Assembly: GCA_021405325.1 (NCBI GenBank)
Contig: QWII01000043.1
Coordinates: 62,001-126,000 of the forward strand
Direction of reading: 5' to 3'
DNA: 64,000 nt
DNA from: Caldilinea sp. CFX5
GTDB lineage: Bacteria; Chloroflexota; Anaerolineae; Caldilineales; Caldilineaceae
In this document: piece by piece, positions 9,346-19,396 of the stretch
How the letters are laid out: each line of letters opens with the position of its first letter
How positions within the stretch are numbered: position 1 is the stretch's first letter
Translations under genes and position numbers: made by a program
Notes under the pieces: model-generated
Told to the model about the DNA's origin: nothing
Seen by the model: only the letters and a program-made list of their open reading frames with translations
The model's database searches: none

Positions 9346-12300
9346 TTAGTTAGGTTGTTGGTTGCTTGATTGGTTTGTTTCTGTAAGCGGCCAGGTAAAA
9401 TAAAAGGTCGTCCCTTGGTTGGGCGCCGAGGTCAGGCGGATGGTCCCGTTGCGCTGTTCGACCGCTTTCTTGACAATCGCCAGCCCCATGCCGCTGCCCT
9501 CCACGTCATCACGGGGGCGCAGGGTTTGAAACAGGCCAAAGATGCGCTCATGGTGTTGTGGGTCGATGCCGGGGCCGTTGTCGCTGACGGCAAATTCGAG
9601 AAAGGCGCCGACCGCTTGTACGGTAATCGTGACCACCCCCTGCGCCGGTTGATGGTGATGTTTGATGGCGTTGTTGATCAGATTGCGCAACACCAGTTCG
9701 AGCGGGGCGCGCGCCGTTGTCAGCACGGGGAGCGCGCCGGTGGTCGTAATGGTAAAGCCGGGGGGTGGCGCCAGCATTTCCACAATGTCCTGAAGCAGCC
9801 GATCGATCGGCACCGGCTCGCTCAGATCACTGCGCCGCCCCAGGCGAGAGTAGATCAGCAGATCATCCAACAGCCGTTCCATACGGAAGGCGCGTCCGCG
9901 CAGCTTTTGCAAATGTTCCAACGAAGGCGCCGGCAAGAAGGAACCGGCATCCTCGGCGATCCAACCGGCCAGGTTGATAATGGCGCGCAAGGGCGCTTTG
10001 AGATCATGGGAGGCGACATAGGCAAATTGATCGAGTTCGCGGTTGCTGCGCTCCAATTCAATCGTGCGTTCGTGAACCCGTTGCTCCAGCGTGGCGGTCA
10101 GTTCATGCAGGGCGGCTTCGGCGGCTTTCCGGGCTGTAATATCCTCAATCACGGAAAGCCGATAGGTGATTTCGCCGGTCTCATTGCGCACCGCTGAGGC
10201 GCTGATGTTGACCCAGATGATGACGCCGTCGTGGCGAAGGTAACGCTTCTCGACGTTATAGCTGGCAATTTCGCCGGCCAACAACCGTTCGCTCAAGGTC
10301 AGACTATTCGCCCGATCCTCCGGGTGGGTCAGATCTAAAAATTTCATCTGCAACAACGTCGCGCGGTCATAGCCCAAAATTTGACATAAGCGGTCGTTGA
10401 CCCGGATATATTGACCCGCGCTGTTGATATGCGCCATGCCCACAGCGGCCTGCTCAAACGCGCTCCGAAAGCGCTCCTCACTCTCGCGCAAGGCGGCTTC
10501 CACTTGTTTGCGTTCGGTAATATCGACAAAAATGCCTAAACAGCCGCGCACTCGCCCTTCTTCATCATGCAACGGGATCGCATATTCGTAGAGATTGAGC
10601 TGCGTGCCGTCACTGCGGATGATCTCGTATTCCATATTTTCGACCGTGACATCATGCTGCGCCGCATATTGCATGGGCAATTCGTCCGGCGGAACCTCAC
10701 GGCCACCATGCAGCACGCGAAAAGGCAAAGGATCGCCCGTCGCTTTGCTTTTGGAAGCATTGCTCATCGGTGCAACGCCCAACATGCTGGCGCCGGCCGG
10801 GTTGCCTGTGATGAGCCGACATTCGGCATCGTGGGCGACAAAAATGCCAATCGGCGCGACATCCAGCAAGGTCTGTAATTCGTCGACGCGTCGCTTCAAG
10901 TCGCGGTTGAGCCGTTGGATCTCCTCTTCCGCCCGCTTGCGATCGGTAATATCCCGAATGGCGCCGGTCAGACGCACGGCGCGGCCCGTGGCATCAACGA
11001 TCACGCGGCTGCTAACCCCGACCCAACGCACTGTACCATCGGGGTGATAGATGCGGTAGTCGTACTCATGCGATTCACCGGCGGTGAGCGCACGCGCTAA
11101 TTTTTCGCTCACCAGCGCGCGATCAGCCGGATGAACCCGTGTCAACCAGGCTTCGCGGGTGAGCCGTTCATTGGGGTCTACGCCTGTAATTGCGTGATAA
11201 ATATCCGAAAAGACCGTGTGATTGGCGAGCAGATCATGATCATAGATGCCAATCCGCCCCGCTTCCGTGGCCAGACGTAGCCGCTCTTCGCTGGCGCGCA
11301 ACGCTTGTTCCCGCTGTTGGAGCGCCTGATGTAACTGTGCATTGCCAATCACCGCCGCGGCCCGGCGCGCCAGCTCTTCGGCCATTGTCAGGTCAGCGGT
11401 GGTAAAATGGCGTTCTTCATCGGTGGCAACAAAGGTAATAACGCCCAGGGTGCGACCATGCGTCTGTAACGGCACAATCATCACCGACCGATAGCCGACG
11501 GAACGCAACAACTGCAATTCGGTTTCATTCTTTGCCGCAGCCTGCAACATGGCATCGGTGACGTCGGGATAGAGTTCCGATTGACCGGTGCGAACCACCT
11601 GCGGGGCGCCCAGGGGTGCATTGGGGTCAATCGGGTAGCGCGTCCGCAGTTCTTGCGCCCAGCGCACTTTGGCGGGGTCGCGATGGGCAATCACCCCTTC
11701 CAGGAAGGAGCCATCTTCAGCCAGCAGATCAATCACACACCAATCGGCAATGCCGGGAACAGCGGCGTGTGCGACATTTTGCAGCGTGATCGTGTAGTCG
11801 AGCGAGCCGGCCAGCAGGGCGCCGGCTTCGGCCAGGAAATGCAACCGCTCCTCGGCCTGTTTGCGGGCGGTAATATCGGTGAAGACGAGGAGGATATGGG
11901 GCTGCCCCGTCAGTTGAATCAATTCAGCAGAAACCAGGGCCGTGCGCACCTCCCCATTGCGTATGCGCACCTGAATTTCCTGATCACGCACCACCTCGCC
12001 GTTGCGCAGGCGCTCCGTTAGATTTAGCGGCTGCTCGGTTTGCAACCCCAACTCGGCGGGGGTGCGTCCCACGGCTTCGGCGCGTGTATAACCGGTGTCA
12101 CGCACCCAAGTCGGGTTGACATCGACATAGGTACGCGTGGCCAGCGCCAGAATGGCAATCGGGTAGGGGCTGTGCTGGAAAATAGTGACAAAGCGCTCTT
12201 CACTCTGGCGTAGCGCCGCTTCGGCAGCCTTGCGTTCGGTGATGTCCGTCAGCGCCGTCAAGGCGCACGCTTGCCCGTTGATCGTCACGACCGTGGCGCC

Positions 12301-15300
12301 CAGGAGACAAATCTTTAACGCACCGTTCTTCATGCGAAAGACGGCTTCTATATTTTGCCAGCGTTCACCGGCCGCCAGGTGCGCTAACCCTTCGGCACGC
12401 TCGTCCGGGTTCACCCACAGCCCCAGTTCAATTGGCGTTCGTCCGAGCGCTTCGGCGCGCGAATAGCCGGTGAGCTGGACAAAACTTTCATTGACTTCGA
12501 GCAAGCGGCCATCGGCCAGCGTAGTAATGGTCAAGATCAAAGGACTGAGACTGAAGGCGGTGGCAAACTTGGCCTCAGAGGCCGCCAGGGCCGCTTCCGC
12601 CGCTTTGCGCTCACTGATATCGCGAATGACGCTCAACAACAAGCGCTCGCCCCCGACATCGGCGCCAATGGAACTGACCTCAACGGGAAAGACGCTGCCA
12701 TCCTGCCGGCGATGGAGAGTTTCAAAGCGGATACCGTGGCCGGCGATGGCCTGGTCGGCCTGCGTCATCTGCTCGGCAATGAGGGCGTGGGTTGCCGCGG
12801 CGCGCAGATCATAGACGGTCAGGTTGAGGAGCGTGGCGCGATCATAGCCGTAGGCTTCGACCGCGGCGTCATTGGCCTCGACCAGCCGACCATCCGGACG
12901 AATAAAGAGGATAATATCGCGCGTCTGCTCGGAGAGCAATTGGTAGCGGGCGAGGAGCGCGGCGCTCTCTTTGCGGTCGGTGATGTCACGGTTCGTTTCG
13001 AGAATCAGCCGATCGCCGTCCGCATTGGTAATGAGTTGGTGGCGGGTCGAGACAATGATTCTGCGCCCGGTTTTGGCCGTGTGGATCACTTCGCCTTCCC
13101 ACAGGCCATTGCGCTGTAACTCCGCTAAAATTTCAGGCCACGGACGGAAGTGTGCCGTCTGCAATAATTCATGGGTCATCCGCCCCAGCGCTTCGGCGGC
13201 TGTATAACCGTAGAGCGTTTCAGCGCCGTGGTTCCAAAATTCAATGCCCCCTTCCGGGCGCCAGATCATAATCGCATCATGGGAGAGGCGCAACAGGTCG
13301 GCATAGCGTTGCCGTGCTTCTTCCGCCACTTTCCGTTCCGTAATATCAACGATGTTGACGAGAACCCGGTCAAGCCGGGTCGCCATTGGGAAGGTAATGG
13401 TAAAGAGGACATGCCGCTGCTCCCCCTGGAGGGTTTGCAGCACCGTCTCCGCGGCAAAGGCGCCACGCCCCTCAGCCAGCGTTACGATCTCCTCAACAAA
13501 GATCGCTTCTGTTGCGGGGATAAAGATGCGGTCGAGCGAGGCCAGCAATTGCGCTTTGTCGTTGGCCCCGAAGAGGGTGACCGTCTGCTGATTGACATTG
13601 TGGATGCGGACGGCGGCAATGGCCTGGGCGACCACCGCCGGATGCTCGGTTAAATAGGCGCGTAGATTGTCAACCCCTTGGGCGCGCAGTTGATCAATGA
13701 GCGCTTGCACCGCCGTAAAATCTTCTTCCCAGATCGAGACGCCCACCGTATCAAAAATGAAGCGATAGCGCTCTTCCTCACGGCGCAGCGCACTTTCCGT
13801 TGTGCGCCGGGCGATAGTCGCGGCCAGGAGGTTGGCAACTGCCTGTAAATAATCGATGTCATAGGTGGTAAAGGCGCGCAACTGGCGGCTGTGAACACCC
13901 AGCACGCCATAAGCGCCCCTGGTTTCAACGGTTGGTGTCGCCGGGTCGGTGACAGGAATCGTCACACTGATCCCACTGCGTACCGCATGGGCGCGCAGCA
14001 GATCCGAGGCGCGAAAGCGGCTCTCGGTCTGGAGATCGCGGACGATTACCGGCGCATTGGCTTGGAGCGTATACCCGGCTTGAACGCTGACCGCGGCGGG
14101 GACGGTCGCCCGGCCGACCAACCCGGATTGCCAGCCGACGCCGGCGCGCAACAACAGCATTTTGCCATCGGGCTGGAGTTGAAGCACACTGCACAACTCC
14201 ATGTCAAGCACTTCGGCAACGCGATGGGTAACAGCGGTAAAGAAGGTATCGAGATCGACCCCGGTCAGCGCCTGCCGGCTCAATTCGGCCAGGCTCTGTT
14301 GTTGGCGCCGTTGCCGTTCTTCACTTTCGGCGCGCTTGATGTCATGGATGTCAATAAAGGTAAGGACCACCCCGTCGTTCTCGCCGGTGACGGTGCGATA
14401 GGGGAAGAGGCGCAGCATAAACCAACGGTCATCGTCACGCTGGAGGGTCTCCTCAATGTGATCATGGCCGGCCTGAACTTGCGCGGCCAGCGTCGGCAGG
14501 TCACTGTGGCGCAGCCGGTGGGTGACATGGGCAAAGGGGCGGCCAATGTCCCCTTCAATGAGATTGAAGAGGTCGGTGGCGCGCGGGGTGAAGCGGTTGA
14601 TCTGCAACTGCGGATTGAGAAAGATGGCGCCGACCTCGGTCGAGGCGATCAAGTTGAGCAGGTCGCTGTTGGCGCGGTGGAGTTCTTCAATTTTGCGCGT
14701 CAACTCACCATTAACTGTGGTGAGTTCTTCGTTCATCGACTGCAATTCTTCCTTGCTCGTCTCTAACTCTTCCGTGGTGGACTTTAGCTCCTCATTGATC
14801 GATTGCAGCTCCTCATTCGAGACCTTTAACTCCTGGCCGGCGGTCTCGTACTCATCGATAATCTGCTGCAAGCGTTCGCGCGTGCGCAGCAGTTCCTCTT
14901 CCAGCCGGGAAACGAGGGAGAGATCGCTCGCCTTGCGCTCGATCGTTGTCCCTAGTTCCAGCAGCGCCGGGTTCTCCTGCGCCACCAACACCACTTCAAC
15001 ATAGTCGGCGGGAAAGCCCGGCTCGGTGACGGGGCCAACCTGTAACTGGATGAGTTCGGTGCGTTGTTGGACAACCAGCGGCAGCAGACGCGAGATGGTG
15101 CGTTCCCGCTGATTGAACGCCTGATAGAGCGCCGCGCGTAGCTCCAGCCGGAGGTCGGGGTGGATGCGTTGCAGCACATTCTGCGTTATGGCGCCATCGC
15201 GCGTTTGCAAATAACGCTCGGCGCCGCCAAAGAGATGGGTGATCTCATAATGTTGATTGACCAGGAGACGGGGCGGCGTATGCACACGTAAGCTCCAGGC

Positions 15301-16923
15301 CGCATAGCTTTCTTCCAGCGTGCGCACCTTCTCGGTCGCCCGTGGTGTCAACCGCTCGCTCATTTTATGCTCCAAGGCCGCCGGCGCCGGCGTGATCACA
15401 TGCCCAAGCGGGCGCCGGGGCGGCAACAGGGTGATGTTCCGCCGCTGGTAGAGATGACACTGTTTGTTGAGAACGGCGAAGAGATCATTGGCGGCGTCAA
15501 TCGATTCGGAAGCGCCCAAAAAGAGATAGCCACTGGGGTTGAGGGCGTAATGAAAGGTGGCAAAGACTTTCTCTTGCGCCGGGCGGGTGAAGTAGATGAG
15601 GACATTGCGGCAGCAGATGAGATCCAACCGCGAAAAGGGCGGATCGCGCAACAGATCATGCGCGGCAAAGAGAATGTTCTCGCGAATTTCGGGCTTCACC
15701 CGGTAGCAGCCGTTTTCCTCGGTAAAGTAACGCTGTAAGCGGCCGGGGGCAATATCTTTGGCAATGGTGGCCGGGTAGAGACCCCGGCGGGCAATTGTAA
15801 TGGCCGCCTCATCGAGATCGGTGGCAAAGATCTGCCAGCGGGGCGGATCCGTAATCTGGGCGGCGCGCTCGGCCAGTTGCATTGCCACCGAATAAGCTTC
15901 TTCACCGGTGGCGCAGCCGGCCACCCAAACGCGCACCAGATCGCTGCGCCCTTTGCCCTGAAAGAGTTGGGGGATACAATCGCGCTCCAACATCGCGTAA
16001 GCATCGGCGTCCCGGAAGAAGCTGGTGACAGAGACCAGACAGGCGCGAAAGAGGGTGAGTGTTTCACCGGCGTTGGTTTTGAGCAATTCCAGATATTGGC
16101 CTAGGGCGGAAGCGCCGGCGGCTCGCATCTGGCGCAAAATGCGCCGTTGCAGGGTTGAACGCTTGTAGTGGCTCAGATCATGGCCGGTCTGGCCGGCAAT
16201 CTGGGCGAGCAGCGCCGGCAAGGTTTGCAGGAAATGTTCATCCTGGTTTTGCTCAGGAAGCGGCTGGTTCGCCAGATCGCCGCGGCTTTGCACCAGCCAC
16301 TGCGCCAATTCCGCCGCTTTCCCTACACAATCGGCAATGCCCGTGGCCGCCCCGCGCCGTGGCAGCGCCGGGTGAGCGGCCTCATTCGGTTCCTGCACCA
16401 GCACCAGTCCGCCCTGGGCTTTGATGGCTTGCAAGCCGGCAAGGCCATCCTCCCCCGCGCCGGAGAGGAGCAGGGCGACGGCGTTGGCGCCCTGCTCCTC
16501 CGCCAGGGAAGTTAGGAAGGGATCAAAGCGGCGGTGCGCCGGAGTATTGGCAATGGGTTGTAGGTGCAAGCGACCTTGCGCGACAGTTGGTTGCACCCCG
16601 GACGGGACAAGATAAATCTGATCGCTCTGGAGCAAAACGCCATCGGTGGCAACCGACACCGGCAGATCGGTGCGCGCTTGCAGCGCGGCCGATAACAAGC
16701 GTTGCTCTTTGGCGGCCAGCCGTGTCACCACAATAAAAGCCATGCCGGCATCGGTGGGCAGCGTGCGAAAAAATTTCTCCAGCGCCAGCCGACTGCCGGC
16801 CGCGCCAACCACACCAACCACCGGGAAGGCGCCGGACAGCGGCGTGGTGCTGGACAGGTCAAGCGCGCCGGTTGGCCGGCTAGACGCAGTTACGTCGATC
16901 TGCTTTACGTTTTGCGTTATCAT
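9346..16923 (-). CDS. CheB-like/CheR/multi-PAS/GAF fusion histidine kinase
   Basis: 2525 residues. Residues about 33-215 are CheB-methylesterase-like, 230-495 CheR methyltransferase (SVTSFFRD, SAM loop GCATGEEAYS, LLRDPPFSRLDLICCRN). A long coiled coil of EELQS/EELKS heptads follows at about 660-755, then PAS, GAF (880), PAS at 1045, 1210, 1330, 1445 and 1570, GAF (1690), PAS at 1875, 2015 and 2145, HisKA (YVASHDLKAPLRAI, about 2300) and HATPase_c (DNGPGID, GSGMGLAIVKK). CheB alignment shows loss of the catalytic Ser (Ala41 in VVGVVGAAGS) and His (Arg68 in VVTRL), while the Asp in GEDG (159) remains. The esterase half is therefore probably inactive and the CheR half looks intact. Such fusions are a known family that is thought to signal outside classical chemotaxis. 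No chemotaxis genes are nearby and no Shine-Dalgarno is obvious. Confidence 0.95.
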   Translation of the reverse strand: MITQNVKQIDVTASSRPTGALDLSSTTPLSGAFPVVGVVGAAGSRLALEKFFRTLPTDAGMAFIVVTRLAAKEQRLLSAALQARTDLPVSVATDGVLLQSDQIYLVPSGVQPTVAQGRLHLQPIANTPAHRRFDPFLTSLAEEQGANAVALLLSGAGEDGLAGLQAIKAQGGLVLVQEPNEAAHPALPRRGAATGIADCVGKAAELAQWLVQSRGDLANQPLPEQNQDEHFLQTLPALLAQIAGQTGHDLSHYKRSTLQRRILRQMRAAGASALGQYLELLKTNAGETLTLFRACLVSVTSFFRDADAYAMLERDCIPQLFQGKGRSDLVRVWVAGCATGEEAYSVAMQLAERAAQITDPPRWQIFATDLDEAAITIARRGLYPATIAKDIAPGRLQRYFTEENGCYRVKPEIRENILFAAHDLLRDPPFSRLDLICCRNVLIYFTRPAQEKVFATFHYALNPSGYLFLGASESIDAANDLFAVLNKQCHLYQRRNITLLPPRRPLGHVITPAPAALEHKMSERLTPRATEKVRTLEESYAAWSLRVHTPPRLLVNQHYEITHLFGGAERYLQTRDGAITQNVLQRIHPDLRLELRAALYQAFNQRERTISRLLPLVVQQRTELIQLQVGPVTEPGFPADYVEVVLVAQENPALLELGTTIERKASDLSLVSRLEEELLRTRERLQQIIDEYETAGQELKVSNEELQSINEELKSTTEELETSKEELQSMNEELTTVNGELTRKIEELHRANSDLLNLIASTEVGAIFLNPQLQINRFTPRATDLFNLIEGDIGRPFAHVTHRLRHSDLPTLAAQVQAGHDHIEETLQRDDDRWFMLRLFPYRTVTGENDGVVLTFIDIHDIKRAESEERQRRQQQSLAELSRQALTGVDLDTFFTAVTHRVAEVLDMELCSVLQLQPDGKMLLLRAGVGWQSGLVGRATVPAAVSVQAGYTLQANAPVIVRDLQTESRFRASDLLRAHAVRSGISVTIPVTDPATPTVETRGAYGVLGVHSRQLRAFTTYDIDYLQAVANLLAATIARRTTESALRREEERYRFIFDTVGVSIWEEDFTAVQALIDQLRAQGVDNLRAYLTEHPAVVAQAIAAVRIHNVNQQTVTLFGANDKAQLLASLDRIFIPATEAIFVEEIVTLAEGRGAFAAETVLQTLQGEQRHVLFTITFPMATRLDRVLVNIVDITERKVAEEARQRYADLLRLSHDAIMIWRPEGGIEFWNHGAETLYGYTAAEALGRMTHELLQTAHFRPWPEILAELQRNGLWEGEVIHTAKTGRRIIVSTRHQLITNADGDRLILETNRDITDRKESAALLARYQLLSEQTRDIILFIRPDGRLVEANDAAVEAYGYDRATLLNLTVYDLRAAATHALIAEQMTQADQAIAGHGIRFETLHRRQDGSVFPVEVSSIGADVGGERLLLSVIRDISERKAAEAALAASEAKFATAFSLSPLILTITTLADGRLLEVNESFVQLTGYSRAEALGRTPIELGLWVNPDERAEGLAHLAAGERWQNIEAVFRMKNGALKICLLGATVVTINGQACALTALTDITERKAAEAALRQSEERFVTIFQHSPYPIAILALATRTYVDVNPTWVRDTGYTRAEAVGRTPAELGLQTEQPLNLTERLRNGEVVRDQEIQVRIRNGEVRTALVSAELIQLTGQPHILLVFTDITARKQAEERLHFLAEAGALLAGSLDYTITLQNVAHAAVPGIADWCVIDLLAEDGSFLEGVIAHRDPAKVRWAQELRTRYPIDPNAPLGAPQVVRTGQSELYPDVTDAMLQAAAKNETELQLLRSVGYRSVMIVPLQTHGRTLGVITFVATDEERHFTTADLTMAEELARRAAAVIGNAQLHQALQQREQALRASEERLRLATEAGRIGIYDHDLLANHTVFSDIYHAITGVDPNERLTREAWLTRVHPADRALVSEKLARALTAGESHEYDYRIYHPDGTVRWVGVSSRVIVDATGRAVRLTGAIRDITDRKRAEEEIQRLNRDLKRRVDELQTLLDVAPIGIFVAHDAECRLITGNPAGASMLGVAPMSNASKSKATGDPLPFRVLHGGREVPPDELPMQYAAQHDVTVENMEYEIIRSDGTQLNLYEYAIPLHDEEGRVRGCLGIFVDITERKQVEAALRESEERFRSAFEQAAVGMAHINSAGQYIRVNDRLCQILGYDRATLLQMKFLDLTHPEDRANSLTLSERLLAGEIASYNVEKRYLRHDGVIIWVNISASAVRNETGEITYRLSVIEDITARKAAEAALHELTATLEQRVHERTIELERSNRELDQFAYVASHDLKAPLRAIINLAGWIAEDAGSFLPAPSLEHLQKLRGRAFRMERLLDDLLIYSRLGRRSDLSEPVPIDRLLQDIVEMLAPPPGFTITTTGALPVLTTARAPLELVLRNLINNAIKHHHQPAQGVVTITVQAVGAFLEFAVSDNGPGIDPQHHERIFGLFQTLRPRDDVEGSGMGLAIVKKAVEQRNGTIRLTSAPNQGTTFYFTWPLTETNQSSNQQPN

Positions 16924-17032
16924 GGTAGTTTAAGACCCACTAGCCGTTCTGGGTTTGCGGTGTGGCGGTTTTGGTCGGCGGCGCTGATGCAACCCCGGTT
17001 GTTTGTTGATCGTTTGCAATGGGAGCGTTGGT

Positions 17033-17157
17033 TAGACACGAGACAGGAGACAGGAGACACGAGACACGAGACACGAGACATATCGTCGATTTCATCTGTC
17101 CTCTATCTTCTGTCTTCTATTTTCCTGGCTCCTTGTCTCGTGTCTCCTGTCTACAAC
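17033..17157. repeat. inverted short-tandem-repeat hairpin (GAGACAC/GTGTCTC)
   Basis: Left arm of GAGACAGGA/GAGACAC units at about 17033-17080 faces a right arm of TGTCTCGTGTCTCCTGTCTA at about 17133-17153. The loop carries ATCGTCGATTTC (about 17082-17093). The element ends a few bases from the TAG stop of the cupin gene. A homologous element with the same loop core lies at 43008-43160. Confidence 0.8.
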
Positions 17158-17514
17158 CTAGGGCGTATCGCGCTGTTTCACATGCGCCGGCGGGTGGGTG
17201 GCTTCGACGGCGGTGAAGGGTTCCAGGATTTTGTAGGTGTGGTGCGCACCTTTAGGGACAACCCAACTGTTGCCCGGCTCCAGCAGCACCATCTGGCCTT
17301 CGGCGTGGAGTTCGGCGCGGCCTTTGATGACATAGCCTATGGTTTCGTAGGGGCGGCTCTGCAGCGGTTTCGGCTCGCCCGGCGCCTCCTCTTCCCACAA
17401 GCGCATGGCCAGGGTGATGCCGGAAGCCAGATACTTTTGCCCCATCGCGCCGCGGGGTGAATGGCGGGAATCGATCTTGGTAATGGTTGTGTCACTCATT
17501 GTTGTATCACTCAT
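17158..17514 (-). CDS. small cupin-fold protein
   Basis: 118 residues forming a single cupin barrel. The core reads RPYETIGYVIKGRAELHAEG followed by EPGNSWVVPKGAHHTYKI, with histidines that could bind a metal. Similar stand-alone cupins bind small molecules or metals, but the substrate cannot be read from sequence. The start overlaps the stop of the upstream hibernation-factor gene by four bases (ATGA), so the two are probably translationally coupled. An inverted GAGACA repeat follows the stop codon. Confidence 0.8.
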   Translation of the reverse strand: MSDTTMSDTTITKIDSRHSPRGAMGQKYLASGITLAMRLWEEEAPGEPKPLQSRPYETIGYVIKGRAELHAEGQMVLLEPGNSWVVPKGAHHTYKILEPFTAVEATHPPAHVKQRDTP

Positions 17515-17891
17515 CTTGGCGCCTCCTCTTCCTCAGGGTCCGTAAAGCCGACCGGGGCTGGTTGACGGGAGCGCTGGCGTAAGCGCTCTCGCTGTTCACG
17601 CACCTGCCGCTCCACCTGGCTGAGCGCCCGTTTGAGGGCAACCAGCGGGTCGCTTTCTTGCGCCGTCGCCGCCAGGTTTTCCGGGCGGATGTAGACAACG
17701 ACACGCGCCCGATAGAGAAAAGCGGTCTCCGCCTTGGCCGGCTGCTCGATGCTGACTGCCGCGCCAATCAGATCGGTATGGCCCTGTTGCAGCTTGCGTA
17801 GGCGGGTCTCGGCTTCAGTCTGCAACCGCTCGTGCAGCGCATCGCCCAGATTTTGCACTTCAGTAAAAAATTCGTAAGTAAAATCTTGCAT
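17511..17891 (-). CDS. HPF/RaiA-type ribosome hibernation factor
   Basis: 126 residues, the length of short-form hibernation promoting factor. It shows the S30AE pattern: an N-terminal strand-helix with amphipathic helix DALHERLQTEAETRLRKLQQ, central strands (AVSIEQP, YRARVVVYIRPENL) and a final helix DPLVALKRALSQVERQVREQ with a basic tail. Proteins of this family bind the 30S decoding region and stall or dimerise ribosomes in stationary phase. AGGACC precedes the ATG at a suitable distance. It is the first gene of a two-gene unit with the cupin. Confidence 0.75.
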   Translation of the reverse strand: MQDFTYEFFTEVQNLGDALHERLQTEAETRLRKLQQGHTDLIGAAVSIEQPAKAETAFLYRARVVVYIRPENLAATAQESDPLVALKRALSQVERQVREQRERLRQRSRQPAPVGFTDPEEEEAPR

Positions 17892-18195
17892 AGCGTTGGT
17901 CCTATCGTTGCCGAATCGTCTGACTTGTTAGCTGGTTGGTTGTTCAGTTGGTTAGGTAGCAACCAACCAATTCCCTTGCTTCATCCTACGGTGCGGCTTC
18001 CAGAAACCCATAGAGTAGGGCACAGAAGCGGGATATAACTTAGCTACGTGGGCGCAATGCGCGCACGGTGTCATGGTCACGATAGGGATCTTTCAGAGAA
18101 AGAATACCGCTTTTTGGCTCTTATTGATCTCTAACTGGATATAGACAGCAGATACAGTTAGCGCTATAGCCACCCCTGGGCAATTGTAATCTTTG

Positions 18196-18675
18196 TTACC
18201 ACCGACTGAAGGGTAAAGTAACCAAACTGGCGTTCAGGTAACGAGGGTCATCGGTTACCTCTTGCCCGAGCCAAGCCGGCTTGGGAAAGGGCTGATTGGC
18301 GCTGGTCAACTCCACCTCGGCCACCACTAGGCCGGCGTTGTCTCCCAGAAATTCATCAACTTCCCAAATAACATCGTCCACCGGCAGCCGATGGCGAATT
18401 TTCTCAATCAACGGGCGTTGACAGAGGCGGTCAAGCAACTCATGCGCATCCGAGAGCGGAATTTCATATTCATATTCGGGGCGCGCCAGCTCGACTGCTT
18501 GGCCCTTGATGGTCAAATAGCCATGTTGTGCGCCGGTGGCCGGCTTTTCCACCGTGCGGACGCGCACGGTGCGCGCCGGGTCCAGGCTGAGATAGCCCTG
18601 GCGGTAGCGGGCGCCGGTTGCGGTACGCCAGCCTTCTCCCTGCACTAAAAATTTGCGTTCAATCTCCTGTGCCAT
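18196..18675 (-). CDS. CYTH domain protein (class IV cyclase/triphosphatase superfamily)
   Basis: 159 residues. The N-terminal signature EIERKFLV is the ExExK motif of CYTH proteins. Further conserved features are RYRQGYLSLDP, TVRVRT, GYLTIKGQ, EYEYEIPLSDA and EVDEFLGDNAGLVVAEVEL, which supply the acidic and basic residues of the triphosphate tunnel. Family members act as inorganic triphosphatases, class IV adenylate cyclases or thiamine triphosphatases; the single-domain bacterial form is usually a triphosphatase. The second of two adjacent ATGs is chosen because AAGGAG lies six bases before it. The gene stands alone between palindromes. Confidence 0.88.
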   Translation of the reverse strand: MAQEIERKFLVQGEGWRTATGARYRQGYLSLDPARTVRVRTVEKPATGAQHGYLTIKGQAVELARPEYEYEIPLSDAHELLDRLCQRPLIEKIRHRLPVDDVIWEVDEFLGDNAGLVVAEVELTSANQPFPKPAWLGQEVTDDPRYLNASLVTLPFSRW

Positions 18676-18695
18676 CATCGACTCCTTTTTTATTC

Positions 18696-18827
18696 GGACT
18701 TCCGCCAGACGAGCCACGATGATGTCGCTCGGCCAGACCGCCGGGAGGTGGGCACAAGCTGTTGTACCAGAAAAAGTTCATTTGCCCACCTCCCGGCGGT
18801 CTGGCCGGTTGCGTCTTGCGGAAGTCC
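18696..18827. repeat. nested palindrome upstream of the CYTH gene
   Basis: Outer arms 18696-18711 (GGACTTCCGCCAGACG) and 18811-18827 are inverted with one mismatch. Inside lies a perfect 24-bp inner palindrome, 18731-18754 with 18783-18806 (GGCCAGACCGCCGGGAGGTG...). The outer right arm GCGTCTTGCGGAAGTCC resembles the GGACTTACGCAAGACGC arms at 40197-40257. Confidence 0.9.
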
Positions 18828-18960
18828 TATTTATATCTAATCTGTATCTCAATGCCTGCCGGGATAGGTAGGCAAGCGGTTAAGCGGAATGGTATGGTAT
18901 GCCGCCAGGAATAGCAATATCAAACCTTGTCAGATCACGTAAACGAAGGAGTAATCGATT

Positions 18961-19145
18961 GTGCGACAACGAACCTTGCCCCTCCTACGGCTGGGCATGG
19001 TTTCTCTGCTGCTAACCCGGCCCTGGCGCTGGGCGCCTGCGCCACCGAGGAAGGGGGCATCAGCGACCGCGAAGGCGCCGCCCTGGCCGAAAACGCCGGA
19101 CAGGGGCCGGAGAGTGAAGAGGGCGTCGGTGAATTAGAAAATTAG
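18961..19145 (+). pseudogene. small lipoprotein gene with an apparent frameshift
   Basis: A GTG eight bases after AAGGAG opens a frame beginning MRQRTLPLLRLGMVSLLL, a good signal-peptide start. That frame then turns into an unlikely Pro/Arg/Trp-rich tail ending at 19137. The alternative frame, from about 19010, reads NPALALGACATEEGG and continues in an acidic Ala/Glu-rich tail to 19145. LGAC is a lipobox, so joining the two frames near 19010-19018 gives a coherent lipoprotein of about 60 residues. Either the gene has decayed or the sequence has a one-base error. Function is unknown. Confidence 0.5.
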
Positions 19146-19396
19146 TGGTACACAAATAGAAAAATCTGCGCAATCGGTGAAATTCTTGTTGCATTTTCAT
19201 CGTTTGTGGTGTCGCCAAGACATGTGGCCTGTTCTATAAACCGACCGTTACCCTCTTCCCGGAGGTCTGGCCTGTTCACGCAGGGGAGGAATGTAGGCAT
19301 CTTTCCTCTAAACTCAGCCGTCCCTATGGGACGCAAAACAGCGCATGATGGCATACACGCCGATCATCAATTGCAAGGTTAGGAGAGGAGGAATGT

